In this document: positions 8,526 through 16,752 of the stretch, one piece after another
Layout of the letters: each line of letters begins with the position of its first letter
How positions within the stretch are numbered: position 1 is the stretch's first letter
Origin: an uncultured Lachnospiraceae bacterium
Lineage (GTDB): Bacteria > Bacillota > Clostridia > Lachnospirales > Lachnospiraceae
Length of the DNA: 60,844 nucleotides
NCBI GenBank assembly: GCA_902781455.1
Contig: CACZJF010000013.1
Span: 1 to 60,844, forward strand
Reading direction: 5' to 3'
The notes under the pieces: generated by a model
Told to the model about the DNA's origin: nothing
Databases searched by the model: none
Seen by the model: the letters and a program-made list of their open reading frames with translations, nothing else
Position numbers and translations under genes: made by a program

Positions 8526-8744
8526 TGCTCATGGTGCCCGCCGCCATGCAACAGGCCAGGAGCCCCACCGGGCACCATGAGCAGGAGCGTCGACGGGATC
8601 CACTGCTTACGAAGACTTGGCGGCCGGGATATGAAGAAATCGTTCGCTGAATACCCCGGCCGCTTAGTCGCAGTTAGCAGTTAGCCCGGCGGAAGCGGGC
8701 TTTGGTGCCCGGCGGGGCGCCTGGCCTAATGTATGGCGGCGGGG
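8526..8744. repeat. Large imperfect palindrome with nested stems
   Basis: Of the gene-free stretch 8200-8769, this part is the most structured. Arms of 42 bases at 8536-8577 and 8703-8744 are inverted copies with roughly seven mismatches. Inside are a perfect 15-base stem (tgctcatggtgcccg, 8526-8540 with 8569-8583), a 9-base stem gcggccggg/cccggccgc (8620-8628 with 8654-8662) and a short agcccg/cgggct stem (8683-8701). The 15-base stem shares its left arm with the long fold, so two alternative structures are possible. It could be a structured 3' UTR of the 8770 gene, a small RNA or a MITE/REP-like element. No coding potential is convincing. Confidence 0.6.
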
Positions 8745-8769
8745 TTACGAACAGTAACAATTACAGTCC

Positions 8770-10755
8770 TCAGTCAGGAATGTCTGTCATGATATCCAGC
8801 TGGAATCCATTCCACATGTTCGCGTTCACATTCCAGTCCCGAAGGTCTGTCACGATACGGTGGTAGAATGCCTGGCCTCCGTATACGATATCATAGGTGC
8901 GGGCGTCTCCCCTGGCCTCCAGATGACGTCCGAAGGAGCAGTTCTTGACATCTTCTTCCCCGTAATCGTCCTGTGTGCCTCCCGGCCAGTAGATATAGAA
9001 GCGCGGGACCTGAGGCTCACTGGAAAAGCGTACATCTCCTGCCAGTTCCAGGATCTTTCTTCCCGTCGGCTCATAGCAGCACAGGACATGGGCATAGCGC
9101 CACACGGTTCTGGTAAAATCCGACACCCTGAACTGCCGCAGCCAGTCCTCGTTCATCATTCCCTTTCCGTCTTCCTTTGAAATGATCAGGACGATCGGAA
9201 ACTGACGCTCCTGGTCCAGGATCGCGCGCGCGACCGTCTGCGCCTCTTCCTCCCGCACGATTCTTCTTCTCCCGGAGCAGGGAAGCGCGCTGAAGATGCC
9301 GAGATTGTCCACAATATTCTTGTAGAATCCGGGATAGGAGAAATAGGTCGACTGCTGTTCCACAGTCACGGAATCCTCCCGCTCCGGCTGCGCGTACCCG
9401 TTCAGCACTTTCAGCCACAGGCCTGCCGTCGCGCCGCCCGCTTCCTCTTTCTGTTCATAGACTGAGGCTTCGGAATACCAGATCCTTCCTCCGACCTCCG
9501 GATCCATATGACGGACATGCATGTTCATGACATGGTCTTCCGGACGGTATTTCACCGTCACGTGATAGGCCAGCAGATCCGCATGGAATGTCTGCACCTC
9601 CTGCGGCATATTGTGGAAGAGCACCCCGTACTTCGCCTGAACCCATTTCCAGATCATCTTCGTACACTGGGAAAAGAGTTCGTCCACAGAGGGCGGCTCT
9701 GAGGCCGTCTTCAGACGGCTTCCGTCCAGACGAGTCTTCATCTGGAAGGCCACATGCCTTCTCAGAGGCCGGAGCTCATAGTGCCTGTTTTCCGTCTCGG
9801 AATCTTCCCTTCCGTCGTTGAAAACATCCATTCTGCGGAATACTTCCGTCAGCCGGTCATCATGAAACACGCTCTCGTTGAGAAGCGCGATGATCGTATT
9901 CACATTGATCGGCACATGACGCGTTCTCGACAGAAGCTGGCCGATCAGGATCGGCCTTGGGGTCCGGAAGATCTGCTTTGCCAGGTTGTCCGAACGGATC
10001 ATATCCTCATTCAGAATCTGCTCTACCTCCGGATACAGGGACGCTTCTCCGAGTTTCAGCCTGAAATGGCTCTTCAGCATGTCGCTCCAGCGCCCTGACT
10101 TGTACAGGGCATGTCCAAGGTCCTCAAACAGCGTGACCATGGATTTGTCGCACAGCTCAAGCGTTGCCAGGATCGAGTTGAAGTAGCGGGAGAATCCGGG
10201 ATAATGGCTCCACAGTTCCTCTCCTTTGTATCTCATATCATGCTCGACTTCGTGCCAGCCTTCGAAGAACATCGTCTTGATCTGTATCTCGAAGGTGTCA
10301 TCGATGCACATATCCCAGGTCTGCGGAGAGATCTCCGACTTCAGGTAGCCCGGAAGGCGGAATACGCCGTTGAGCTTGGCCGGCTTGAATTCATCTTCGC
10401 TGCGCTTGGACGTTGACCACTCTATAACATCAAATGTCTGTGCCATGATGTTCCGGCAGATATCCACATCATCGTCAAAATACAGGTTGATGCGAACGCC
10501 GATCAGATCCTGCAGCTTATGCTCTTCACTGAGATCCTTCAGCTCAAACTTCCGCGCCATGGACTGCGCGGTCTTTGTTCTGGAGAAACACCGGTAGTAA
10601 AGTCCGCACTGCTCCAGCCGGTCGCTGACAATACGCCTGAGGTCCTGTTCTACCAGCGGAGGAACCTTGACCGCCGCTGCCAGCTGCTCTTTCGTATAGG
10701 AGGCAGAAATCACCTCTTCCTGCGTGCCCTCTTTGTTCATGGTATAGCTGTCCAT
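8770..10755 (-). CDS. RelA/SpoT-domain protein with long uncharacterised C-terminus
   Basis: Predicted (p)ppGpp synthetase-type nucleotidyltransferase. The RelA/SpoT domain covers about residues 35-185. Residues expected in active synthetases are present: R59/K61/K69 in SRTKTAQSMARK, D83 and R88 in DLIGVRI, E157 and Q159 in FEIQIKT, and the WHEVEHDMRYK closing motif. There is no HD hydrolase domain and no TGS/ACT, so it is not the bifunctional Rel. At 661 residues it is far longer than small alarmone synthetases of about 210-260. The remaining ~470 residues are not a family I can name. They include a helical middle and an alpha/beta segment with FPIVLIISKEDGKG, YAHVLCCYEPTG and FYIYWPGG. It is 19 bases downstream of the TPR gene and probably in one operon. 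Product and trigger are unknown. Confidence 0.75.
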   Translation of the reverse strand: MDSYTMNKEGTQEEVISASYTKEQLAAAVKVPPLVEQDLRRIVSDRLEQCGLYYRCFSRTKTAQSMARKFELKDLSEEHKLQDLIGVRINLYFDDDVDICRNIMAQTFDVIEWSTSKRSEDEFKPAKLNGVFRLPGYLKSEISPQTWDMCIDDTFEIQIKTMFFEGWHEVEHDMRYKGEELWSHYPGFSRYFNSILATLELCDKSMVTLFEDLGHALYKSGRWSDMLKSHFRLKLGEASLYPEVEQILNEDMIRSDNLAKQIFRTPRPILIGQLLSRTRHVPINVNTIIALLNESVFHDDRLTEVFRRMDVFNDGREDSETENRHYELRPLRRHVAFQMKTRLDGSRLKTASEPPSVDELFSQCTKMIWKWVQAKYGVLFHNMPQEVQTFHADLLAYHVTVKYRPEDHVMNMHVRHMDPEVGGRIWYSEASVYEQKEEAGGATAGLWLKVLNGYAQPEREDSVTVEQQSTYFSYPGFYKNIVDNLGIFSALPCSGRRRIVREEEAQTVARAILDQERQFPIVLIISKEDGKGMMNEDWLRQFRVSDFTRTVWRYAHVLCCYEPTGRKILELAGDVRFSSEPQVPRFYIYWPGGTQDDYGEEDVKNCSFGRHLEARGDARTYDIVYGGQAFYHRIVTDLRDWNVNANMWNGFQLDIMTDIPD

Positions 10756-10774
10756 AGTGAATTACCCTGATCCA

Positions 10775-12496
10775 TTATTGATACACTGGATTCCCGTACA
10801 TATCATATCCCTGCCCGGTTGCCGGATCGGTCCACGCGATCTGCGCGGAAGAGGAACCGGACTGCGTGGAGTAAACCGGATTTCCGTACATATCGTACCC
10901 CTGTCCTGTCGTCGGATCGGTCCATGCGACAGCGTTCGAGCTCTGGCCGGTGCCGGAATACACTTCAATGTCATTCTGCGCGGAAGCGTTGCTGCTTCCC
11001 GCCTCAGACGTTCCGGACATGTTGTCCATGGAGGCCGCTCCCTGTGAACCGGACGTGTCAACCGATGAGGTCTGTCCGCCTGTCATGTATGGTGCCACGA
11101 TGGAAGCAGAATCCGGATACTTATCCGAGAACTTCTGGAATACCTCATTCGCCTTAGCCGAGTCTCCGGCGTTCATGTAGGCGAATCCAAGATAATACAG
11201 CGCGTCATAGTAGCGTTCACTCTCACCGCTCTCATCAGAGTCAATCGCCATCTGGAGCTGCTTCGCCGCTTCCTTGTAGTCCGCGGCGACATAGGCCGAG
11301 GTTCCTGCGTTATAGTACTGGTTGAACAGCGCGTCGCCCACCATCGCGGTCAGATCGTCGAACAGCTGCCTGCCCTCCGAGTCAAAATCGTCCGCGTTCA
11401 GTTCTCCCAGTGCCTCCACCGTCTTGGTCTGATCTCCCTTAACATAAAGATCCGCAACCTTCAGAAGCTCCGTGTAAGAATCGACACGGTCATTCGCACT
11501 CTGCGCTTCCTTCCTGGCCGTATCCGTATCCGCGTTCGCGGTATCCACCGCGTCCTCCAGATCCTGGACAGTCGCAGTGATGGTCGCCAGCGAGGTGTTC
11601 GCGTCTGACACCTGTTTGTTCGCCTTGTCATTTGCACCCTGGCGGATCGCCGGCACAGTCAGAAACCAGACAATGGCCGCTCCCAGCAGGATGCCGAGCA
11701 TGATGTTGATAAAGGTCGCCACAGTGGAGCTGTCCCGGAAGGTTGTCGGAGCAATGACGACGTCATTGCCGCTGACGTAGCGCAGCGCGATCTCGCGCGG
11801 TTCCTCCCTGGGTTCATCCTCTTTAAGAGGTGCCGAGCGCTCTACCTTCGGCCGGGTCCGCCGTCCGAACAAAGACGTCTTTCCCGTTGTCTCCTCCACA
11901 TGTGTGAGATAACGCAGTGTTGTCGTATTGGTATTGTCAATCCGGGCAGCCTTTTTCAGAAGAGAGCGTGCCTTCTCCCACTGCTCGGTACGCATGTATT
12001 CCAGCGCGAGCAGCTGGCAGGCCCTGACAAACTTCGGATTCTGGCTGACCACCTTCCGAAGCTGCATCTGTGCCAGATCTTCATTGCCCTGCTTCAGATA
12101 GGTCAGGCTCTGATTATACTTTCGGATGGCCGTATTATACTGATCCAGCCGCGTTTTTGAGTTTTGAAGCGCCTTGATGTAGGAGGCGGCAAGGTTCTTC
12201 CTGCCGTTCATGTTATTGCTGATGACCCACTCCACGAGCGCGCTGACAACCTCGCCCGTCTCAAAGTAGCACAGTCCCAGCAGGTTCCGCGCGTCGGTGT
12301 TTTCCTTGTTGAACTTCAGGGACCGCTGCAGACAGGAAATCGCCCCGGACAGATCCCTGACCTGGGCTTTCTCGAGTCCCTGGTTATACAAAAGATTCGA
12401 GATCCGGATAATCCGTCTGGGCAAAGTCAGATCCGCCCCGCAGATCCGGCAGTATTCTTCTGTTTGCGAAACCGCTCCGCAGTAGATGCATTTCAT
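10775..12496 (-). CDS. Zinc-ribbon, TPR and single-TM protein with duplicated C-terminal motif
   Basis: Membrane protein of unknown function. A zinc ribbon (C3, C6, C16, C19) opens the chain. Cytoplasmic TPR-like helices follow (about 36-205), then one membrane helix (about 261-283). Outside are a coiled-coil region (about 290-345), a second TPR block (about 375-475) and a Ser/Gly/Asn-rich linker. Two copies of AWTDPxTGQGYDMYGNPVY end it (523-542 and 553-572). The paired DNA repeats are at 10871-10930 and 10781-10840. The tail is reminiscent of, but less similar than, the tails on FtsQ and the division PBP. GAGG lies ahead of the ATG. The layout suggests a scaffold joining cytoplasm to cell wall, but no partner is proven. 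Confidence 0.7.
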   Translation of the reverse strand: MKCIYCGAVSQTEEYCRICGADLTLPRRIIRISNLLYNQGLEKAQVRDLSGAISCLQRSLKFNKENTDARNLLGLCYFETGEVVSALVEWVISNNMNGRKNLAASYIKALQNSKTRLDQYNTAIRKYNQSLTYLKQGNEDLAQMQLRKVVSQNPKFVRACQLLALEYMRTEQWEKARSLLKKAARIDNTNTTTLRYLTHVEETTGKTSLFGRRTRPKVERSAPLKEDEPREEPREIALRYVSGNDVVIAPTTFRDSSTVATFINIMLGILLGAAIVWFLTVPAIRQGANDKANKQVSDANTSLATITATVQDLEDAVDTANADTDTARKEAQSANDRVDSYTELLKVADLYVKGDQTKTVEALGELNADDFDSEGRQLFDDLTAMVGDALFNQYYNAGTSAYVAADYKEAAKQLQMAIDSDESGESERYYDALYYLGFAYMNAGDSAKANEVFQKFSDKYPDSASIVAPYMTGGQTSSVDTSGSQGAASMDNMSGTSEAGSSNASAQNDIEVYSGTGQSSNAVAWTDPTTGQGYDMYGNPVYSTQSGSSSAQIAWTDPATGQGYDMYGNPVYQ

Positions 12497-12508
12497 GTCA
12501 GGAATTCC

Positions 12509-12667
12509 TCATTTCCTTCCCTTGTTTTTGCGCTCTTTTTCATCGCGCATCATTTCCTTGAGAATATCTGTAACGTCTGTCAGATCGCGGCTGTAAATCG
12601 CGTCCTCCGCCTCATTCACGTCCATGCTCGGATGGAATTTCTTCAGTTCTTCTTCGTAATTCAGCAT
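12509..12667 (-). CDS. Small acidic/basic protein, 52 residues
   Basis: A short protein, MLNYEEELKKFHPSMDVNEA and onward, ending in a very basic KERKNKGRK. It has no membrane segment or signal. The start at 12667 is chosen because AAAGGAG sits nine bases ahead; the longer frame upstream overlaps folC. It lies between folC and the TPR gene in a tightly packed leftward run. I do not recognise the family. The acidic helix with a basic tail would fit a small binding protein. Confidence 0.6.
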   Translation of the reverse strand: MLNYEEELKKFHPSMDVNEAEDAIYSRDLTDVTDILKEMMRDEKERKNKGRK

Positions 12668-12710
12668 GTCTGTTGCTCCTTTGCCTGTGCTTTGCCACAA
12701 TGCCGTCTCT

Positions 12711-14033
12711 TCATACCTGCCTGCGTTCCATGGACAGGATCTCCCCTGCAAGGTACAAAGACCCCGCGCAGATCAGGACACTGCTTCCTTTTTCCCGCAG
12801 CGCCCTTGCATAGGCTCTGCCTGCGTCCGGTTCCTCTTCCACATGCTCCTGTCCGGCCAGACGGAACTCTTTGGCGAGTGTCTGTACATCAAGCTGTCTT
12901 CTGCCGCCCACCGATGTCACGATCACGCCGGCATAGTGTATGCCGCGGCACAGCTCCCGGACCATACGGGTGTGGTTTTTGTCAGATACAATGGCCGCAA
13001 GGAGCAGGACACTCCTCTTCTTCGCGATCCTTCTGATCTCTTCACTCAGCCGGCTCACACCGTCCGGATTATGGGCTCCGTCAAGGAATACATCCTCCCG
13101 GATCTCCTCCATGCGTCCCGGCCATCTGGTCCTGGCGATTCCATCCTGCAGCACACTGCGGTCCACACCCAGCCTGAGGGCACACAGGGCGGCAAGACAT
13201 GCGTTCTCCGCCTGGTACTCTGCCGCAAAAGGAACCTTCAGGTCCAGCGCCTCGCCTCCTTGCAGCGTCAGCCGGACCCGGACAGATCTCTCCTCACGCG
13301 CCGTGACGCGGAACATTTCTTCCGTCAGAGGGATCCGCTCCGCGCACAAAGCCTCGGCGCGGCGCGCGATGACCCGGCTGGCTTCCGGATCCTTCGCGCA
13401 GTAGATGACAGGCGTATTCTCCCGGATGATTCCGGCTTTTTCATACGCGATCTGCCCGACCGTATCCCCGAGCTGTTCCGTGTGATCCAGGCTGATTGAG
13501 GTGATCACGGCAGCATCCACTTTGTCAATGCTTCTGGTTGCGTCCAGCCTGCCGCCCAGTCCGGTCTCACAGACCATCAGGTCAATCCCGCACAAGCGAA
13601 ACCAGACAAGGCTCATGGCAAACAGATATTCAAAGTAGGTGAGCTCCTGTCCGCCTTCTTCCTTCAGCCTGTCCACCGCCCGTCTGACCTGGAGAAAAGA
13701 TTCCAGGAATCCTTCGTCCGGAATGCTCTGCCCTCTGACGCGGATCCTTTCATTGATCCGGACCAGGTGCGGTGAGGTAAACAGTCCGGTCTTTCGGCCA
13801 GCCCCGGAGAAGACGGACTCCAGAAAGGCACTCGTACTGCCTTTTCCGTTGGTACCGGCCACATGAACGATGTGAAATGCCTTCTCGGGACTGTCCAGAA
13901 GACGCAGCAGCCGGACCATGTTGCCGGGTTCATTTTTCTTGGTAAAGAACGGAAGCCTCTCAAAAAAAGCCACAGCTTCCGCGTATGTTTCTGGTTCTTT
14001 CATATCACGCCAAAGCCGGCAGCAGCCGGTCAC
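12711..14033 (-). CDS. folC: Folylpolyglutamate / dihydrofolate synthase
   Basis: Cytoplasmic Mur-ligase-like enzyme that adds glutamate to folates (and may add it to dihydropteroate). The P-loop is AGTNGKGSTSAFLES, followed by SPHLVRINERIRV, the LGGRLDATR block and SLDHTEQLGDT. The C-terminal domain has WPGRMEEI and DGAHNPDGV. The gene starts eight bases after the rpoD stop. A GTG at 14033 has GAGG five bases ahead, overlapping that stop. An ATG at 14003 matches the usual N-terminus better but has a poor site, so the first ten residues are uncertain. Confidence 0.93.
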   Translation of the reverse strand: MTGCCRLWRDMKEPETYAEAVAFFERLPFFTKKNEPGNMVRLLRLLDSPEKAFHIVHVAGTNGKGSTSAFLESVFSGAGRKTGLFTSPHLVRINERIRVRGQSIPDEGFLESFLQVRRAVDRLKEEGGQELTYFEYLFAMSLVWFRLCGIDLMVCETGLGGRLDATRSIDKVDAAVITSISLDHTEQLGDTVGQIAYEKAGIIRENTPVIYCAKDPEASRVIARRAEALCAERIPLTEEMFRVTAREERSVRVRLTLQGGEALDLKVPFAAEYQAENACLAALCALRLGVDRSVLQDGIARTRWPGRMEEIREDVFLDGAHNPDGVSRLSEEIRRIAKKRSVLLLAAIVSDKNHTRMVRELCRGIHYAGVIVTSVGGRRQLDVQTLAKEFRLAGQEHVEEEPDAGRAYARALREKGSSVLICAGSLYLAGEILSMERRQV

Positions 14034-14040
14034 GGATTCC

Positions 14041-15228
14041 TCAGTTCAGGAAATCCTTCAGCCGCTTGGAACGGCTGGGATGTCTGAGTTTTCTGAGCGC
14101 CTTTGCCTCAATCTGGCGGATACGCTCCCTCGTCACGTTGAACTCCCTGCCGACTTCCTCAAGGGTCCTGGCTCTCCCGTCTTCCAGGCCAAAGCGCAGC
14201 TTGACAACCTGACGCTCTCTCTCCGTGAGGGATTCCAGCGCATTGGCCAGCTCCTCACGCAGCATCGAGAAGGTCGCGCTGTCCGCCGGGGAAAGTGCCG
14301 TATCGTCCTCGATGAAATCTCCCAGGTGGGAATCATCCTCCTCGCCGATCGGTGTGTCGAGTGAAACCGGATCCCTCGAGATCTTCAAAACTTCCCGTAC
14401 CCTTGACGCAGGAACGCCAAGACGGTCCGCCACTTCTTCCGGCGTCGGCTCTCTTCCGAGCTCCTGCAGCAGTTGGCGAGTCATACGGAGTGTCTTGTTG
14501 ATCGTCTCGACCATGTGTACAGGCACACGGATCGTACGTCCGGTATCGGCAATTCCTCTTGTGATTGCCTGACGGATCCACCAGGTCGCGTAGGTCGAGA
14601 ACTTATAGCCCTTCGTATAGTCAAACTTGTCGACCGCTTTCATCAGGCCCATGTTTCCTTCCTGGATCAGATCCAGAAATGGCATGCCGCGCCCGACATA
14701 CTTCTTCGCGATGGAGACAACCAGTCTGAGATTCGCCTCGGTCAGCTCTCTCTTCGCCTGGACATCACCCGCTTCCACACGCATCGCAAGATCAACCTCC
14801 TGCTCGGATGTGAGCAGGGGGACATTGCCGATCTCCTTCAGATACATGCGGACGGGATCTTCTGTCGAGACGCCTTCCAGCACCTCGGCAGTCTCCTCGA
14901 CCCGGACCTCCTCGACCTCTTCGAGCTCTTCTATGACTTCGTCCTCCTCATCAAGGAGGTCGTCTCCTGTGTCGATCAGGATCTCCTCGGTCTCTTCGTC
15001 CGCCTCTTCACCGGAGGCGTCCATGGAAGGTCCTTTGCCCTGGGTCACGATGATATTCTGATTCTTCAGATAATCATAGATGCCCTCAATCTCCTCCTCC
15101 GGCAGATCCATACCTTCAAACGCAATGGAGATCTCATCAAAATTGATCGTCCCTTTATTCGCTTTTGCTTTCTCTACCAGCTTCCGAAGTGTTTCCAGAA
15201 AGATAGCCTGTGCGTCTTTCTCACTCAT
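14041..15228 (-). CDS. rpoD: Primary sigma factor RpoD/SigA
   Basis: Housekeeping sigma-70 factor. Region 1.1 lies at the N-terminus (about 1-70), then an acidic linker rich in Glu/Asp. Region 1.2 has [11 protein letters not shown]. Region 2 includes [24 protein letters not shown] and the -10-binding [12 protein letters not shown]. Region 3 follows, and region 4 has the helix-turn-helix with [28 protein letters not shown]. Length 395 is normal for Firmicutes SigA. The site GAGGGAG is upstream. dnaG, the common upstream partner, is not adjacent; a ClpX-type gene is. Confidence 0.98.
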   Translation of the reverse strand: MSEKDAQAIFLETLRKLVEKAKANKGTINFDEISIAFEGMDLPEEEIEGIYDYLKNQNIIVTQGKGPSMDASGEEADEETEEILIDTGDDLLDEEDEVIEELEEVEEVRVEETAEVLEGVSTEDPVRMYLKEIGNVPLLTSEQEVDLAMRVEAGDVQAKRELTEANLRLVVSIAKKYVGRGMPFLDLIQEGNMGLMKAVDKFDYTKGYKFSTYATWWIRQAITRGIADTGRTIRVPVHMVETINKTLRMTRQLLQELGREPTPEEVADRLGVPASRVREVLKISRDPVSLDTPIGEEDDSHLGDFIEDDTALSPADSATFSMLREELANALESLTERERQVVKLRFGLEDGRARTLEEVGREFNVTRERIRQIEAKALRKLRHPSRSKRLKDFLN

Positions 15229-15265
15229 ATTATTGATCAGCTCCCTCTTATGGCTTATTCTTCTT

Positions 15266-16720
15266 TTATTCCTCTGACTCTCCGGTCAGCAGCATATCTG
15301 CCGTTCCGCGCATGGTCACGACCGGACCGCCCTTATGCTCGATGTATTCCCTGGTAATCAGCACCTTGCCGATGTTGTCGTCCTTCGGGATCTCATACAT
15401 GATATCCAGCATGAATTCTTCAATGACGGATCTCAGGGCTCTCGCCCCGGTATCGCGTGACAGGGCCTCATCGGCAATCGCCTCCAGCGCGCCTTCATTG
15501 AAATCCAGCCTGACCTCGTCCAGCTCAAGAAGCTTCTGATACTGCTTCAGGATCGCATTTTTCGGCTCTTTCAGGATCCGCACCAGCATGTCACGGTCCA
15601 GCTTCCTGAGTGCGAAAACCATCGGAAGTCTTCCGATAAACTCCGGGATCATCCCGTATTCCCGCAGATCCTGTGTCGATGCCTTTGTCAGGATGTCAGG
15701 GTCATCATCGTAATAATCCTTCAGCCGGGATTCGAATCCCATCGTGGAAGATTTTGTCAGCCGTCTCTTGATGATATCCTCCAGCCCCGGAAATGCGCCT
15801 GCACAGATAAACAGAATGTTCTTCGTATTCACAGTGGTCATAGGGACCATCGCATTCTTGCTGGTCGCTCCGACCGGGACTTCCACCTCAGACCCCTCCA
15901 GAAGCTTCAGAAGCCCCTGCTGTACAGACTCGCCGCTGACATCTCTCTGGTTGGTGTTCGGCTTTTTGGCCAGCTTGTCGATCTCGTCAATGAAGACGAT
16001 ACCGGTCTGTGCCTTCTCCACATCATTATCCGCCGCAGCCAGAAGCTTGCTCAGGACGCTCTCCACATCATCTCCGATGTATCCGGCCTCTGTCAGCGCG
16101 GTCGCGTCCGCAAGGGCCAGCGGTACATCCAGAAGTCTTGACAGTGTCTTTACCAGATAGGTCTTTCCGCTTCCCGTCGGACCAATCATCAGCATATTCG
16201 ACTTCTCGATCTCGATCTCATCATAGGAGTTCGTGCCGGTCCTCACGCGCTTGTAGTGGTTGTACACTGCCACTGATATCACTTTTTTCGCGTATTCCTG
16301 GCCGATCACATAATCATCGAGCGCTGCCTTGATCCGGTGCGGCGCGGGAAGAGACCGGATATCAAAAACCGCTTCCGGCTTCTTCTCTTTTTTGGGTTTT
16401 TTCACTCCCTTCGGAGACGACATCTGCTCCTTGAGGATATCCATATTGAACATTCCCATGTCAGGGAAATTCTTCATGCCTGTAAAATTCTGCAGATTCA
16501 GCATATTCCTGATTTCAGGATTGTCCATCGCGTCAAAGGACTTCTGCATGCAGTCCGAACAGACGCTGATCCCGCCGGGGAGGCTGATGATCTTTCCCGC
16601 CTGACTCTCTGTACGATGGCAAAGAAAGCACACCTTTTCATAATTCTCTTTTTCCTGATCTTCGGAGGCGGTATCCTTCTTTTCATCCCCGGTCAGATCT
16701 GTCTTATCTATTTCTTTCAT
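15266..16720 (-). CDS. clpX: ClpX-type AAA+ unfoldase
   Basis: ATP-dependent unfoldase of the ClpX family. The N-terminal zinc domain has CFLC and CSDC. A Lys/Pro-rich linker of about 60 residues then leads to the AAA+ module. Walker A is GPTGSGKT, Walker [10 protein letters not shown], and the sensor/arginine region is near [12 protein letters not shown]. The pore-1 loop reads GYIG instead of the near-universal GYVG, and the ClpP-docking loop reads MGF in SSTMGFES instead of IGF. At 484 residues it is longer than usual (about 420). No clpP or tig is adjacent. These differences suggest either a divergent orthologue or a second ClpX paralogue, and ClpP pairing should not be assumed. Confidence 0.85.
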   Translation of the reverse strand: MKEIDKTDLTGDEKKDTASEDQEKENYEKVCFLCHRTESQAGKIISLPGGISVCSDCMQKSFDAMDNPEIRNMLNLQNFTGMKNFPDMGMFNMDILKEQMSSPKGVKKPKKEKKPEAVFDIRSLPAPHRIKAALDDYVIGQEYAKKVISVAVYNHYKRVRTGTNSYDEIEIEKSNMLMIGPTGSGKTYLVKTLSRLLDVPLALADATALTEAGYIGDDVESVLSKLLAAADNDVEKAQTGIVFIDEIDKLAKKPNTNQRDVSGESVQQGLLKLLEGSEVEVPVGATSKNAMVPMTTVNTKNILFICAGAFPGLEDIIKRRLTKSSTMGFESRLKDYYDDDPDILTKASTQDLREYGMIPEFIGRLPMVFALRKLDRDMLVRILKEPKNAILKQYQKLLELDEVRLDFNEGALEAIADEALSRDTGARALRSVIEEFMLDIMYEIPKDDNIGKVLITREYIEHKGGPVVTMRGTADMLLTGESEE

Positions 16721-16752
16721 CCATTCTCCTGCAGCAGATTCTCATTCTTTCC

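Noticed and set aside
8198-8684. Plus-strand open frames in the dcw leader region
   Set aside because: They overlap the promoter, MraZ boxes and terminator and have no recognisable protein features.
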